A stretch of DNA of 64,000 nucleotides from Jiangella alkaliphila (GTDB lineage Bacteria; Actinomycetota; Actinomycetes; Jiangellales; Jiangellaceae), in contig NZ_LT629791.1 of assembly GCF_900105925.1 (NCBI RefSeq), positions 4,682,001 through 4,746,000 on the forward strand, given 5' to 3'. The notes below the pieces were generated by a model, which was not told the origin of the DNA, made no database searches, and worked only from the letters and a program-made list of their open reading frames with translations. Position 1 is the stretch's first letter, and every line of letters starts with the position of its first letter. Shown here one piece after another: positions 19,848-29,127 of this stretch. The position numbers were made by a program, and so were the translations under genes.

Positions 19848-20819
19848 TCAGCCGCGCAGGGTCAGTTCGGCGACGCAGCCGTCGCCGGCGGGGCCGGGCG
19901 AGGTGAGGGTGATGTCGCCGCCGTGGGCGAGCGCGATCTGCCGGGCGATCGGCAGGCCGAGACCGGTGCCGGGCCCGTCCCTCCCGTCGCCGTGCCAGAA
20001 CGGCTCGAAGACGTGCGCCAGCTCGGCCGACGGGATGCCCGGCCCGTGGTCGGTGACCACGATGGCCAGCACGTCACCGCGCCGGTCCGACTCGTGCCGC
20101 TCCAGCATGACGTCGACGACGGAGCCGGGCGGGGCGTGGCGGACGGCGTTGTCGAGCAGGTTGGCGGCCGCGCGGCGCACCGTGGCCTCGTCGACCGCGG
20201 CCACGACCCGGGGCGGAGCCGTCACGGTCACGGTCACGCCGCCGGGCGCGGCTACCACTCGGGCGTCGTCGACGACGGCGCGGACAAGGGCGGCGACGTC
20301 GGCCGGCTGGCGGTCGATGGTGCGGGCGCGGCCGCGGGCGTCGACCAGCAGCTCGTCGATGACCGCCCGCAGCCGGGTCGCGGCCCGGCCGGAGCGCTCC
20401 AGTCCGTCGCGGTAGACCTCGAGCGTCGGCGCCGGATGGGCCAGCAGCACCTCGGCGTTGGTCGCCAGCACCGACAGCGGGATGCGCAGCTCGTGGCTGG
20501 TCTCCTCGATCAGCCGCCGCTGGGCGTCGGCGGCGTGCCGCAGCCGCTCGTACATCGCCTCGTACCGCCGCACGGCGCGCCCGGACCACCACCACGCCAG
20601 GTACGCCGACCCTGGGGCGAGCGCCAGCACCGTCCCGGTGACCCAGGGCGACCACGTGACGTTCGAGTAGGTGGTGATCTCGACACCGTTGATCACCTCG
20701 GTCGTCGCGTCGTACTCGGTGTAGGCGGTGACGCCGTACAGCAGCAGCACCGGCAGATAGATGGCCAGGAACCCGAGCACCGCCAGCCGTACGCGCAGCG
20801 ACCGCCACGCCCGGCTCAC
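19848..20819 (-). CDS. Sensor histidine kinase
   Basis: 323 aa from GTG 20819 (GTGA overlap with the response regulator stop). Two membrane helices (about 9-28 and 60-80) flank a short extracytoplasmic loop of about 30 residues. A HisKA helix with ETSHELRIPL carries the phospho-acceptor His, and an HATPase domain has N box NLLDNAVRHA, DHGPGIP and GTGLGLPIA. The small loop suggests sensing within or close to the membrane. It forms a two-component system with the preceding regulator and probably an operon with the lipoprotein gene before that. Confidence 0.94.
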   Translation of the reverse strand: MSRAWRSLRVRLAVLGFLAIYLPVLLLYGVTAYTEYDATTEVINGVEITTYSNVTWSPWVTGTVLALAPGSAYLAWWWSGRAVRRYEAMYERLRHAADAQRRLIEETSHELRIPLSVLATNAEVLLAHPAPTLEVYRDGLERSGRAATRLRAVIDELLVDARGRARTIDRQPADVAALVRAVVDDARVVAAPGGVTVTVTAPPRVVAAVDEATVRRAAANLLDNAVRHAPPGSVVDVMLERHESDRRGDVLAIVVTDHGPGIPSAELAHVFEPFWHGDGRDGPGTGLGLPIARQIALAHGGDITLTSPGPAGDGCVAELTLRG

Positions 20820-21487
20820 GGCGCCACCCGCAGCACGTAGCCGGCGCCGGTGACGGTGTCGATCAGCGGCGGGTCGCGGAGCTTGCGGCGCAGCCGGCTG
20901 AGGATCACCCGCACCGACGTGGTGAACGGGTCGGCGTTGACGTCCCACACGTGTTCGAGCAGCTGCTCGGCCGACAGCACCTCGCCGGGGTGGTGCATGA
21001 AGTAGCGCAGCAGCGAGAACTCGCGCGCGGTGAGCCGCAGGTCCTCGACGCCGCGCCAGGCCCGGTGCGCGGCGAGGTCGAGGCCGAGGTCGCCGACCTG
21101 CAGCGTCGAGCCGGTCTCGTCGCCGCGGCGGCCCAGCGCCCGGACCCGCGCCACCAGCTCGGCGAAGTGGAACGGCTTGACGAGGTAGTCGTCGGCGCCG
21201 GCGTCGAGGCCGGCCACGCGGTCGTTGACGGCGTCGCGGGCGGTCAGCACCAGGGTGCGCCGCGGCCGCCGCAAGTCGGGGTCGGAGCCGAGCCGGCGCA
21301 GCAGCTCCAGCCCGTCGCCGTCGGGCAGCCCGAGGTCGAGGCAGGCGACGTCGTAGGCGGTGGTGACCAGCAGCTCCTCGGCCTCGGCCCGGGTGCCGGC
21401 GAGGTCGACCGCGTACGACTCGTTGCGCAGGCCCAGCGCGACCACCTCGGCCAGGTCGGCCTCGTCCTCGACCAGCAGGATGTGCAT
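20816..21487 (-). CDS. OmpR/PhoB-family response regulator
   Basis: 223 aa. The receiver domain (1-115) has acidic residues VEDEAD, phospho-acceptor Asp in CLDLGLPDGDG and switch Lys in DDYLVKPF. The C-terminal winged helix carries LTAREFSLLRYFM and SVRVILSRLRRKL. It starts 2 nt after the serine-hydrolase lipoprotein gene and overlaps the kinase gene, so the three are one operon. Confidence 0.95.
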   Translation of the reverse strand: MHILLVEDEADLAEVVALGLRNESYAVDLAGTRAEAEELLVTTAYDVACLDLGLPDGDGLELLRRLGSDPDLRRPRRTLVLTARDAVNDRVAGLDAGADDYLVKPFHFAELVARVRALGRRGDETGSTLQVGDLGLDLAAHRAWRGVEDLRLTAREFSLLRYFMHHPGEVLSAEQLLEHVWDVNADPFTTSVRVILSRLRRKLRDPPLIDTVTGAGYVLRVAP

Positions 21488-21489
21488 GG

Positions 21490-23133
21490 TCAGTCCCGCC
21501 GGGCCGTGACGGCGCCGTCAGGGCTGGTCAGCGTCACGGCGTCGCCGGCGAACGCCACGGTCACGTCGGGCCCGGTCCCGGCCGGGTCGGCGGGTCGGAA
21601 CCCGTCGCCGTCGGGCACCAGGGTCAACGCCGGCGGGTCGGTGCCGACCTCCACCCCCTCGACGCCGCCGTCGTCGTTCAGCGCGTACCAGGCGAGCAGC
21701 GGCCCTTCGCCGGTGTCGAGAGTGACGTACGTGCGCAGCTCGCCCTCGATGACGGCGGTGCCGGCCGGCTCGGCCCCACGGACGGGCCCGAACTCCTCGT
21801 CCAGCGCGGCCAGCTCGTCCCTGCCGGCATCGGTCTCGCCCGCGAGCAGTTCCGCGACCAGCCGCTCGTGGGCGCGGACGGCCTCTGGGTCATCGGGCGG
21901 GAACAGCGCCTGGACGGCGTCGGCGCCGCGCGCGGCGACGCGCAGCCCGTCGTCGTCGTGGGTCACCTGGTACGCACCTCCCGTGTCCAGCCGGTAGTCG
22001 CCGACGATAGCCGCGGCGGCGCCGGGATCGACGGTGCCGCCCGGAACGTCCGGCGCCGGGACCGGGTCGCCGGCCACCAGCGCCGGGCCGGCCGCGGCCA
22101 GCAGCTCCTCGGCCGAGACGTCGGGCCCGTTGGACGCGACCGCGATGACGCGTTCGCCCTCCGGGACCCACACCACCACGGCGTCGTGGCCGACGTCGCC
22201 GCCCCCGCCGGCCGCGGCGAGGAACGGGACGCCGAACGCGGATGCGTCGGACGAGACCCAGCCGGGCGTCTCGGCCGCGCCGTCGCCGAGGTCGACCTGC
22301 GGCGTGGCGATCGCCTCCGCCGACTCGGCCGACACGACGCCGCCGGTGAACAGCGCGTGCGTCCAGGCGGCGAGGTCGGGCATGGTCATGGCGAGGCCGC
22401 CGTTGCCGTCGAGCGCCCAGTGCGGCCCGGCGAAGTCGCCGGCCTGGCCGGTGCCGCCGTCGTCGAGATAGCCGACGGCGCGGTCGCCCGTCGCCGCCGG
22501 TGCGCCGTCCCAGAAGCCCGCCGACGGCAGCCCGTCGAGGATGCGCGTCGTCGCGTGCTCGCGGTAGCCGCCGGCCACCTCCTCGACCACCAGCGCCAGC
22601 AGCGTGTAGCCGGCGTTGGTGTACACGTAGTCGGTGCCCGGCGCGAACGCCGGTTCCATGGCGCCGATGGCCGTCAGCGCGTCGTCGCGGCTCAGCGGCT
22701 CGTGGTCGGCGCCGGCCTGGCCGTTCAGCCCACTCGTGTGCACCAGCAGCTGCCGCAGCGTGGCGTCGCGGACCGGCCCGGTCAGCTCCGGCAGCAGTTC
22801 GCCGACCGGGTCGTCGAGGGACAGCAGACCCTGGTCGGCGAGGTCGAAGACGGCCGCCGCGGTGAACGCCTTCGTGACCGAGCCGATCGCGAAGACGGTG
22901 TCCGCGGTGTTCGGGCGGTCGGTGTCGCGGTCGGCGAGCCCGTAGCCCGCCTCGCACACCGGCTCACCGGCCGCGGTGACGGCGACGGCGACGCTGAAGC
23001 CGGCGTCGGCCCACGCGCTCAGCGCGGCGTCGCACCCATCGCCGGCGACGCGCTCAGGGGTGTCGGTGTCGGACGTGCACGCGGCGAGCAGCACCACGAC
23101 GGCCACGGCGGCGCCCAGCAGGAATCTGGTCAT
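21490..23133 (-). CDS. Serine hydrolase lipoprotein, class C beta-lactamase/PBP4* fold
   Basis: 547 aa. A lipoprotein signal peptide ends in LLAAC (lipid-attached Cys 19). The beta-lactamase-like domain has the nucleophile motif SVTK (Ser 85, Lys 88) and YTN, the equivalent of YxN. The last ~190 residues form an extra beta-rich domain. The family includes D-aminopeptidases, esterases and penicillin-binding proteins, so activity on a D-amino-acid peptide or ester at the cell surface is likely. It is the first gene of an operon with a response regulator and kinase, which suggests that the signal or its product concerns the cell wall. Confidence 0.88.
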   Translation of the reverse strand: MTRFLLGAAVAVVVLLAACTSDTDTPERVAGDGCDAALSAWADAGFSVAVAVTAAGEPVCEAGYGLADRDTDRPNTADTVFAIGSVTKAFTAAAVFDLADQGLLSLDDPVGELLPELTGPVRDATLRQLLVHTSGLNGQAGADHEPLSRDDALTAIGAMEPAFAPGTDYVYTNAGYTLLALVVEEVAGGYREHATTRILDGLPSAGFWDGAPAATGDRAVGYLDDGGTGQAGDFAGPHWALDGNGGLAMTMPDLAAWTHALFTGGVVSAESAEAIATPQVDLGDGAAETPGWVSSDASAFGVPFLAAAGGGGDVGHDAVVVWVPEGERVIAVASNGPDVSAEELLAAAGPALVAGDPVPAPDVPGGTVDPGAAAAIVGDYRLDTGGAYQVTHDDDGLRVAARGADAVQALFPPDDPEAVRAHERLVAELLAGETDAGRDELAALDEEFGPVRGAEPAGTAVIEGELRTYVTLDTGEGPLLAWYALNDDGGVEGVEVGTDPPALTLVPDGDGFRPADPAGTGPDVTVAFAGDAVTLTSPDGAVTARRD

Positions 23134-23204
23134 GAGAGCGACGTTAGGAACCCGGGCGCGAACGCCGTGTGAACGAGCCCAGACGCGTAGGGTGGCTCAC
23201 CGTG

Positions 23205-24056
23205 ATGCGCATCGGGGTGGCCGGGACGGAGAGCAGCCACGTCGACCAGTTCGTCCGTCTGCTCAACGTCGAGCACCGGCACGGCGACGCCCGGGTCGTG
23301 GCGCTCGCCGGCGGCGACACCGAGCGCAACCGCGCCCTCGCCGCGGCCGCCGTCGACAACGGCGCCGGCAACGCCGAGGACGTTCCCCGCCTGGTCGGCG
23401 CGCCCGCGGACCTCGTCGGCCTCGTCGACGCGGTCCTCATCTGCACGCGCGACGGCCGGGCGCACCGGGCCGAGGCGGTCCCGCTGATCGAGGCCGGGCT
23501 GCCGGTGTTCGTCGACAAGCCGCTGGCCGGATCCGCGGCCGACGCGGCCGCCGTCGTCCACGCGGCCAAGAAACACGGCGTCCCGCTCTACGAGGGGTCG
23601 GCGCTGCGGTTCGTCCCCGCGATCGCCGAACTGGCCGGCGACCGCCCCAAGGCCGTCCACGTCACCGGGCCGGCCGACCCCGCCGGTCCCTCCGGCGGGC
23701 TGTACTTCTACGGCGTCCACCTGGCCGAGGCGGCCCTGCAGCTGACCGGCGACGCGGACGGCTTCGGCCCGGTCGACGTGCGGTCCGGCGACGGCGTCGT
23801 CACCGCGCTCACGACGCTCGGCGACACCCACGCCACGCTGACCTTCACCGCCGCGCAAGGCCCGTTCCACGCCACCGTCGTGCGGTCCGGCGGGGTCGAC
23901 GCGCGCGAGCTGGCGCTGCCGCGCGACTACCTGGCGCCGGTGCTGGACCGGTTCATGGCCGTCGCCGCGAAGGGCGAGCCGCCGTCGGACGCCGAGGCGG
24001 CCGCGATGGTGGCGCCGGTCGCGCTGCTCGACGCGATCACGGCGCGCCTCTCCTGA
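23205..24056 (+). CDS. Gfo/Idh/MocA-family oxidoreductase
   Basis: 283 aa from ATG 23205 (GTG 23202 directly before it is equally possible; AGGGTGG lies 6-9 nt upstream). The N-terminal Rossmann fold is MRIGVAGTESSHVDQF, and the characteristic PLIEAGLPVFVDKPLAG holds the conserved EKP-type lysine. The protein is shorter than the usual 330-390 aa, with a reduced C-terminal sheet. Members oxidise or reduce sugars or cyclitols with NAD(P). No pathway context is visible here. Confidence 0.85.
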   Translation: MRIGVAGTESSHVDQFVRLLNVEHRHGDARVVALAGGDTERNRALAAAAVDNGAGNAEDVPRLVGAPADLVGLVDAVLICTRDGRAHRAEAVPLIEAGLPVFVDKPLAGSAADAAAVVHAAKKHGVPLYEGSALRFVPAIAELAGDRPKAVHVTGPADPAGPSGGLYFYGVHLAEAALQLTGDADGFGPVDVRSGDGVVTALTTLGDTHATLTFTAAQGPFHATVVRSGGVDARELALPRDYLAPVLDRFMAVAAKGEPPSDAEAAAMVAPVALLDAITARLS

Positions 24057-24064
24057 ACCAGGGC

Positions 24065-25414
24065 CTACTCGCCGCGAATGATCTTGCGCAGTCTCGCGTA
24101 GCGCTCGGCGTAGTCGCGCTCCGCGCCCCGCGTGCCCGGCTCGTAGTACTGCTTCTCCACGACGGTGTCGGGCGCGTACTGCTGCTCGACGACGCCGCGC
24201 GGGTCGTCGTGGGCATACGAGTAGGACGTGCCGTGGCCGAGCTTCTTCGACCCGGCGTAGTGCGAGTCGCGCAGGTGTGGCGGGACCGCGCCGGCCAGCC
24301 CGGCCCGCACGTCACCGACGGCGGCGCCGATGGCCTTCACCACGCTGTTCGACTTCGGCGCCAGCGCCAGCGCGATGACCACCTGGGCCAGCGTGATCTG
24401 CGCCTCCGGCCAGCCGATCAGCTGCACCGCCTGGGCGCCCGCGACGGCCGTCTGCAGCGCCGTGGGGTCGGCCATGCCGATGTCCTCGCTGGCCAGGATG
24501 ACCAGCCGGCGGGCCAGGAACTTCGGGTCCTCGCCGGCCTCGGCCATGCGGGCGAGGTAGTGCAGGCCGGCGTCGACGTCGCTGCCGCGGATCGACTTGA
24601 TCATGGCGCTGGTGACGTCGTAGTGCTGGTCGCCGTCGCGGTCGTAGCGGACGGCGGCGCGGTCGACCGCCTTCTCGGCCACCTCCAGGGTGATGACACC
24701 GTCGGCCGCTCCCCCGGCCGCCGCCTCGAGGTAGGTCAGGGCGCGGCGGGCGTCGCCGCCGGCCAGCCGGAGCAGGTGGTCGTGCGCGTCGTCGTCGATG
24801 GTGACGGCGCCGCCCAGCCCGCGCTCCTCGGCCAGCGCCCGGCGCATGACCTCGCGGATGGCGTCGTCGTCGAGCGGCTCGAGCGTGAGCAGCAGCGACC
24901 GCGACAGCAGCGGGCTGATCAGCGCGAAGTACGGGTTCTCAGTGGTGGCCGCGACCAGCGACACCCACCGGTTCTCCACGCCGGGCAGCAGGGCGTCCTG
25001 CTGAGTCTTGGAGAACCGGTGCACCTCGTCGACGAACAGGACGGTGCCGGCGCCGGTGCGCACCAGCTCCTTACGGGCGGTGTCGATGATGGCGCGGACG
25101 TCCTTCACCCCGGCTGTGACGGCGGACAGCTCGACGAACCGGCGCTGCGTGGCCCGGCTGACGACGTAGGCGAGCGTGGTCTTGCCGGTGCCGGGCGGTC
25201 CCCACAGCACCAGCGCCATCGGCTGGTCGTCCTCGACCAGCCGGCGCAGCGGCGTGCCCGGCCCGAGCAGGTGCTGCTGCCCGACGATCTCGTCGAGCGT
25301 GCGCGGGCGCATGCGCACCGCCAGCGGCTTGCCGGCGACGCCGTCGTCGGCGCCGGACAACGAGCCCGCGGGCACCGACGGCAGGGCGCCGCCGAACAAT
25401 CCATCCTGCTCCAT
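24065..25414 (-). CDS. rarA: Replication-associated recombination protein A (MgsA/WRNIP1 family AAA ATPase)
   Basis: 449 aa. AAA+ ATPase with Walker [10 protein letters not shown] (72-80), Walker [12 protein letters not shown], sensor 1 ATTENPYF and arginine finger region [11 protein letters not shown], followed by the tetramerisation/C-terminal MgsA domain with [17 protein letters not shown] and [11 protein letters not shown]. It acts at stalled replication forks. Full length. It converges with the Gfo/Idh gene with 8 bp between stops. Confidence 0.95.
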   Translation of the reverse strand: MEQDGLFGGALPSVPAGSLSGADDGVAGKPLAVRMRPRTLDEIVGQQHLLGPGTPLRRLVEDDQPMALVLWGPPGTGKTTLAYVVSRATQRRFVELSAVTAGVKDVRAIIDTARKELVRTGAGTVLFVDEVHRFSKTQQDALLPGVENRWVSLVAATTENPYFALISPLLSRSLLLTLEPLDDDAIREVMRRALAEERGLGGAVTIDDDAHDHLLRLAGGDARRALTYLEAAAGGAADGVITLEVAEKAVDRAAVRYDRDGDQHYDVTSAMIKSIRGSDVDAGLHYLARMAEAGEDPKFLARRLVILASEDIGMADPTALQTAVAGAQAVQLIGWPEAQITLAQVVIALALAPKSNSVVKAIGAAVGDVRAGLAGAVPPHLRDSHYAGSKKLGHGTSYSYAHDDPRGVVEQQYAPDTVVEKQYYEPGTRGAERDYAERYARLRKIIRGE

Positions 25415-25451
25415 GCGGGTTGACCTTACGCGCTGACGCTGACACCCCGTG

Positions 25452-26402
25452 TCAGCGGCGCACCTGGTCGCGGCACTGCCGCACCACCCGGACCACTTCG
25501 TCGCGCTCGGCGTCGTCGAGGTCGCCGGGCCGGTACGGGTCGACGGCGAACTCGGCCGGCACGGTGCCCTCGTCTGCGGCCAGCCACAGCATGCGCTGGA
25601 CGTAGCCCTCGTACGGCGGCCGGAACGTCACCCGGGCCACCTCGTCGACGATCGCGGACACCTCCAGGAACCGGGCGGCGGCGTCGCGGTTCGACGTGTG
25701 CACCGCCGCCGCGAACGTCTCGACCGCCGCGACGGTGATCTGCACCGCGGCCGCCGCCAGCCCGATCAGCGCGCCCTCGGCGCCCCACATGAGCGACGCG
25801 CCGAGCATGCGGTCCTCGCCGGTCAGCACCAGCAGGCCGCGCGACCGGGCGGCCGCGATGGTCTCCTGGCAGGCGATGGCGTCGTGCAGCCTGGCCGGCT
25901 TGAACGCGCACACGTCGGGGAGGTCGAGCACCCGGCCCAGCGTCTCGATCGGGTACGGCCGGGTATAGAGGTCGAACGCGACCAGCGGCAGCCCGGACGC
26001 CTGTGCGACCGCCTGATGGTGTGCGACGACGGCGTCCGGGTCGGCCTCGGCGGGCGGGAACACCAGCAGCGCGTCGGCGCCGGCCGCGCCCGCCCTGGCC
26101 GCCCACTCGAGGTCGTGCTCGGGACCTTCGGCGCTGCCGCCCACGCCGGCGAGGACGGGGACGTCCAGCGCGGCGGCGCGGCCGACCAGCTCGGCCTTGG
26201 TGGCAATGGACAGCCGGTCGCCGCGCCCGGTGTGCGCGGCGACGGCCAGCCCGCCGGCGCCACCCCGGACCAGTTGGCCGAAGTACGCCTCACAGACGTC
26301 GGGGTCGGTGCTGCCGTCGGCCCGCATGGGCGTGGCCGCGGCGGCCACCAGCGACCACCGCAGCCGTCCCGTCAGCTCCGCCGGACCTCGCGTGTTGCCC
26401 AC
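25452..26402 (-). CDS. Dihydrodipicolinate synthase-family aldolase/dehydratase (paralogue 1)
   Basis: 316 aa. TIM barrel of the DapA/NAL family with the Schiff-base Lys 168 in CAFKPA and a Tyr 146 in FDLYTRPYP at the catalytic tyrosine position. It is not the biosynthetic DapA: the motif around Lys and the context differ. Family relatives include 2-keto-3-deoxy sugar-acid aldolases and dehydratases. It begins 34 bp after the propeller gene upstream on the same strand and is probably the third gene of the operon starting at 31484, under the 31505 operator. The second paralogue is at 39685-40719. Confidence 0.87.
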   Translation of the reverse strand: MGNTRGPAELTGRLRWSLVAAAATPMRADGSTDPDVCEAYFGQLVRGGAGGLAVAAHTGRGDRLSIATKAELVGRAAALDVPVLAGVGGSAEGPEHDLEWAARAGAAGADALLVFPPAEADPDAVVAHHQAVAQASGLPLVAFDLYTRPYPIETLGRVLDLPDVCAFKPARLHDAIACQETIAAARSRGLLVLTGEDRMLGASLMWGAEGALIGLAAAAVQITVAAVETFAAAVHTSNRDAAARFLEVSAIVDEVARVTFRPPYEGYVQRMLWLAADEGTVPAEFAVDPYRPGDLDDAERDEVVRVVRQCRDQVRR

Positions 26403-26436
26403 CGATGCAGACTACCCATTCCCCAGCCGCCGCCGG

Positions 26437-29127
26437 TCACGGCCGTCCAATGGAACACTGCCCGCGGACGGGTCCGGTGACGTCGTTCGGCTCGTCCTGG
26501 ACCGGCGCCGGGTCGTTGCCCGAGCAGGACAGCCCGCCGGTGACCCGGTTCCCGGCGAACCGGACGCCGCCGGTGTTGCCGGCCAGCGAGACCGAGCCGC
26601 TCACCACCGACCCCGTGATCGACACCGCGCCCGCGCTGCCGGTCAGCGTCACCGGACCGGACACCGTCGCGCCGGACAGCACCACGCCGCCGGCGCGGGT
26701 GGACCGCACCGGGCCGGACACCGTCGAGTCGGTGACCGTCAGCATCGCGCCCGGGCTCACGTCGACCGGCCCCGAGACCGTCGCGCCGGTCAGGCAGGTG
26801 GTGCCTGACGCGGCGCGCAGCGGCACGGCGTGCGGACCGTCGACCGTGACGTCGCACAGCGGCGCCGCGGCCTGGAACGACGTGCTCAGCACGCCCCGGG
26901 TGGAGAGCCGGCGGGCCTCGACGGTCAGCTCGCCGGCGCGGTCCAGCGGGACGGTGAAGGTGAGCCGCGCCGTGCCGGTGGCGTCGGCCCGCACCGTGCC
27001 GAGCGACCGCGCGTCCGGCCGCAGCCACAGCTCGACCTCCTCGCCCGGGCCGAGGCCGGAGAAGGTGACCGTCTGCGGCCGCCCGGCGGGGACGGATTCC
27101 GTCGCGGTGGCGGCGGTCGCCGCGGGCCGGGCGCTCGGGGTGTACTCCCAGTACTTCAGGTCGCGGGCGATGAACACGTTGCCGTTGTTGTGCAGGAAGC
27201 CGTACGAGGACGGCTGGAACACCCGGGCGCGGTCCAGCGTCACCGGGTCGATCGTGAACATCTTCGCCTGCGAGACGACGTAGAGCTGGTCGACGTACGG
27301 GTCGAACCAGACCCGCGAGCCGACGTGCGCGTACGCGATGGTGTCCCACGGGTACGGCTCGTAGGTGCGCGTCGCCTCGACCTCCCGCGTCTCGACGTCC
27401 ATGCGGAACACCGTCACCGGCGTCTGGCTCCAGAGCTTGCCGTTCTCGTCGAAGGCGAGCTCGCCGATGGCGCCCTCGCCGGGGACGGGCACGACCTCCC
27501 ACAGCTTGCGCCGCTGCTCGATGTCGTAGGCGAAGACCACCGCGTCGGTCTCGGTGGGCCGCGGTCCGCCGACGCCGCCGTAGACGGACGTGGCGCCGTA
27601 CAGGATGCCGTCGCGGTAGGTGAGCGCGACGACGCTGTGGCCGGGCACGACGTCGGTGAACCAGGACTTGCCGGTCCGCGTGTTCAGCAGCGTCAGTCCG
27701 CCGCCGGGCGAGCCGTTCTTGGCGACGGTGCCGATGGCGAGGTAGTCGCCCGCCGACGCCAGCGCGAACGGCCGCGACTGGCCGTGGTCCTCGTACAGCC
27801 TGAGCACCGACCTCGGGTTGACGCCCGGCTCGGCCGGCTGGTCCGGGTCGTAGCGGAGGATGTCGCCCCACGGGTAGGTGCCGACGTACAGGGCGCCGTC
27901 GTGGGTGACCATCCCCTCGGCCTGGCTGACCTCGCCGGCGAACTGGGTCTTCGCGCCGGTCTCCGGGTCGTAGCTGGCCAGCCCGCCGGCCAGGAAGGTA
28001 CCGACGTAGAGCAGGCCGTCCGGCCCTTCGGCGATCGAGCGGACCGGGCCCGGCGCCGCGACGGCGTCCGCGGTGCGCAGCTCCGAGCGCCCGGTCTGCG
28101 GCGAGTAGACGAAGTAGCCGCCGATGTGGCTCAGCCCGACGAGAGTGTCGCCGGGCCAGTCCGGGTCGCCGAGGTCGACGAAGCCGAAGCCCCGCACGTC
28201 GCTCACCCCGGTCAGGGCGGTCGCCGCGTAGGTCCGGTCCACCAGGTCGTACGTGTGCAGGGTCTGGTCGCGGACGAAGTAGACGGTGCGACCGTCCGCC
28301 GCGACCGGCGACAGGTTCAGCCCATGGACGTCCGGGATCTCCTGCACCCAGGCGCCCGCGTCGAGGTCGTAGACGTGCAGCGGTTCGGGCGAGCCGGACA
28401 GGCTGAACCGGGCGAACAGCAGCCGGCCGCGGACGTCGAGGTCGTACACCCCGGCCGCCGGGTCGGCGCCCGGCGGCAGCCCGAGGTCGCGCCGCTCCCC
28501 CGTGGTCGGGTCGATCTCGACGACGGTCGTGGCGGCGTGCGTGCCGGCGTAGACCTTGCCGCCGGCCGCGGCGATGCCGCGCACGATCAGCGGATCGGCG
28601 TCGGGCGCGAGCGAGCCGAGGTTCGTCGTCACGCCGGTGGCCGGGTCGTACCGGAACACGTTCGCCCGCGACTGCCCGGTGCCGCCGTAGACGACGCCGT
28701 TCTCGTCGGTCGTGATCGACCAGACGAACGTCTCGCCCGGCACCGCCACGCCGAGGTTCTCGACCGCGGCCGCGCCGGGCCGGTACCGGTACACCCGGCC
28801 CTCGCCGTAGGTGCCGACGTAGACGTCACCGTTCGGGGCGACCTCGACCGCCCACGACCCGGACGCCCCGGGCAGCGGGAACTGGTGCACCCGGCTGCCG
28901 TCGCGGGCGTCGACGACGCTGAGCACCGCCGGGCTGCCGGACGACACCAGGTACAGCCACGGCTCGCCGTTCGGCCCGGTGCCGACGCCGGAGCCGGGTG
29001 CGGTGACGGCGTCCAGCGGCATCGCGCCGAGGTCCTTGAACGACGGATAGTCGGCCGCGCTCGCGCTGGTCGAGAGCGTGGCCGCCGCGACCAGCACCAC
29101 CGTCAGCCAGGCGATCAAGCGTCGCAT
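26437..29127 (-). CDS. Secreted beta-propeller protein with C-terminal Cys-containing repeat domain (propeller B)
   Basis: 896 aa. A Sec signal peptide (to about 27, STSASA) is followed by about 640 residues of YVGT...YDPxTG blade repeats of the quinoprotein/WD40-like kind, an Ig-like stretch (about 690-750) and a C-terminal ~140-residue region of short GPV/GSV repeats with four Cys (CDVTV, TTCL, LSCSGND, RGQC). AGGGAGG lies 1 nt before ATG 29130 and 4 nt before ATG 29127, so the second is preferred. The frame is open far upstream but only this start gives a signal peptide. It overlaps or abuts the gene before it. One of six related exported propellers in the regulon. No catalytic motif is recognised. 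Confidence 0.85.
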   Translation of the reverse strand: MRRLIAWLTVVLVAAATLSTSASAADYPSFKDLGAMPLDAVTAPGSGVGTGPNGEPWLYLVSSGSPAVLSVVDARDGSRVHQFPLPGASGSWAVEVAPNGDVYVGTYGEGRVYRYRPGAAAVENLGVAVPGETFVWSITTDENGVVYGGTGQSRANVFRYDPATGVTTNLGSLAPDADPLIVRGIAAAGGKVYAGTHAATTVVEIDPTTGERRDLGLPPGADPAAGVYDLDVRGRLLFARFSLSGSPEPLHVYDLDAGAWVQEIPDVHGLNLSPVAADGRTVYFVRDQTLHTYDLVDRTYAATALTGVSDVRGFGFVDLGDPDWPGDTLVGLSHIGGYFVYSPQTGRSELRTADAVAAPGPVRSIAEGPDGLLYVGTFLAGGLASYDPETGAKTQFAGEVSQAEGMVTHDGALYVGTYPWGDILRYDPDQPAEPGVNPRSVLRLYEDHGQSRPFALASAGDYLAIGTVAKNGSPGGGLTLLNTRTGKSWFTDVVPGHSVVALTYRDGILYGATSVYGGVGGPRPTETDAVVFAYDIEQRRKLWEVVPVPGEGAIGELAFDENGKLWSQTPVTVFRMDVETREVEATRTYEPYPWDTIAYAHVGSRVWFDPYVDQLYVVSQAKMFTIDPVTLDRARVFQPSSYGFLHNNGNVFIARDLKYWEYTPSARPAATAATATESVPAGRPQTVTFSGLGPGEEVELWLRPDARSLGTVRADATGTARLTFTVPLDRAGELTVEARRLSTRGVLSTSFQAAAPLCDVTVDGPHAVPLRAASGTTCLTGATVSGPVDVSPGAMLTVTDSTVSGPVRSTRAGGVVLSGATVSGPVTLTGSAGAVSITGSVVSGSVSLAGNTGGVRFAGNRVTGGLSCSGNDPAPVQDEPNDVTGPVRGQCSIGRP

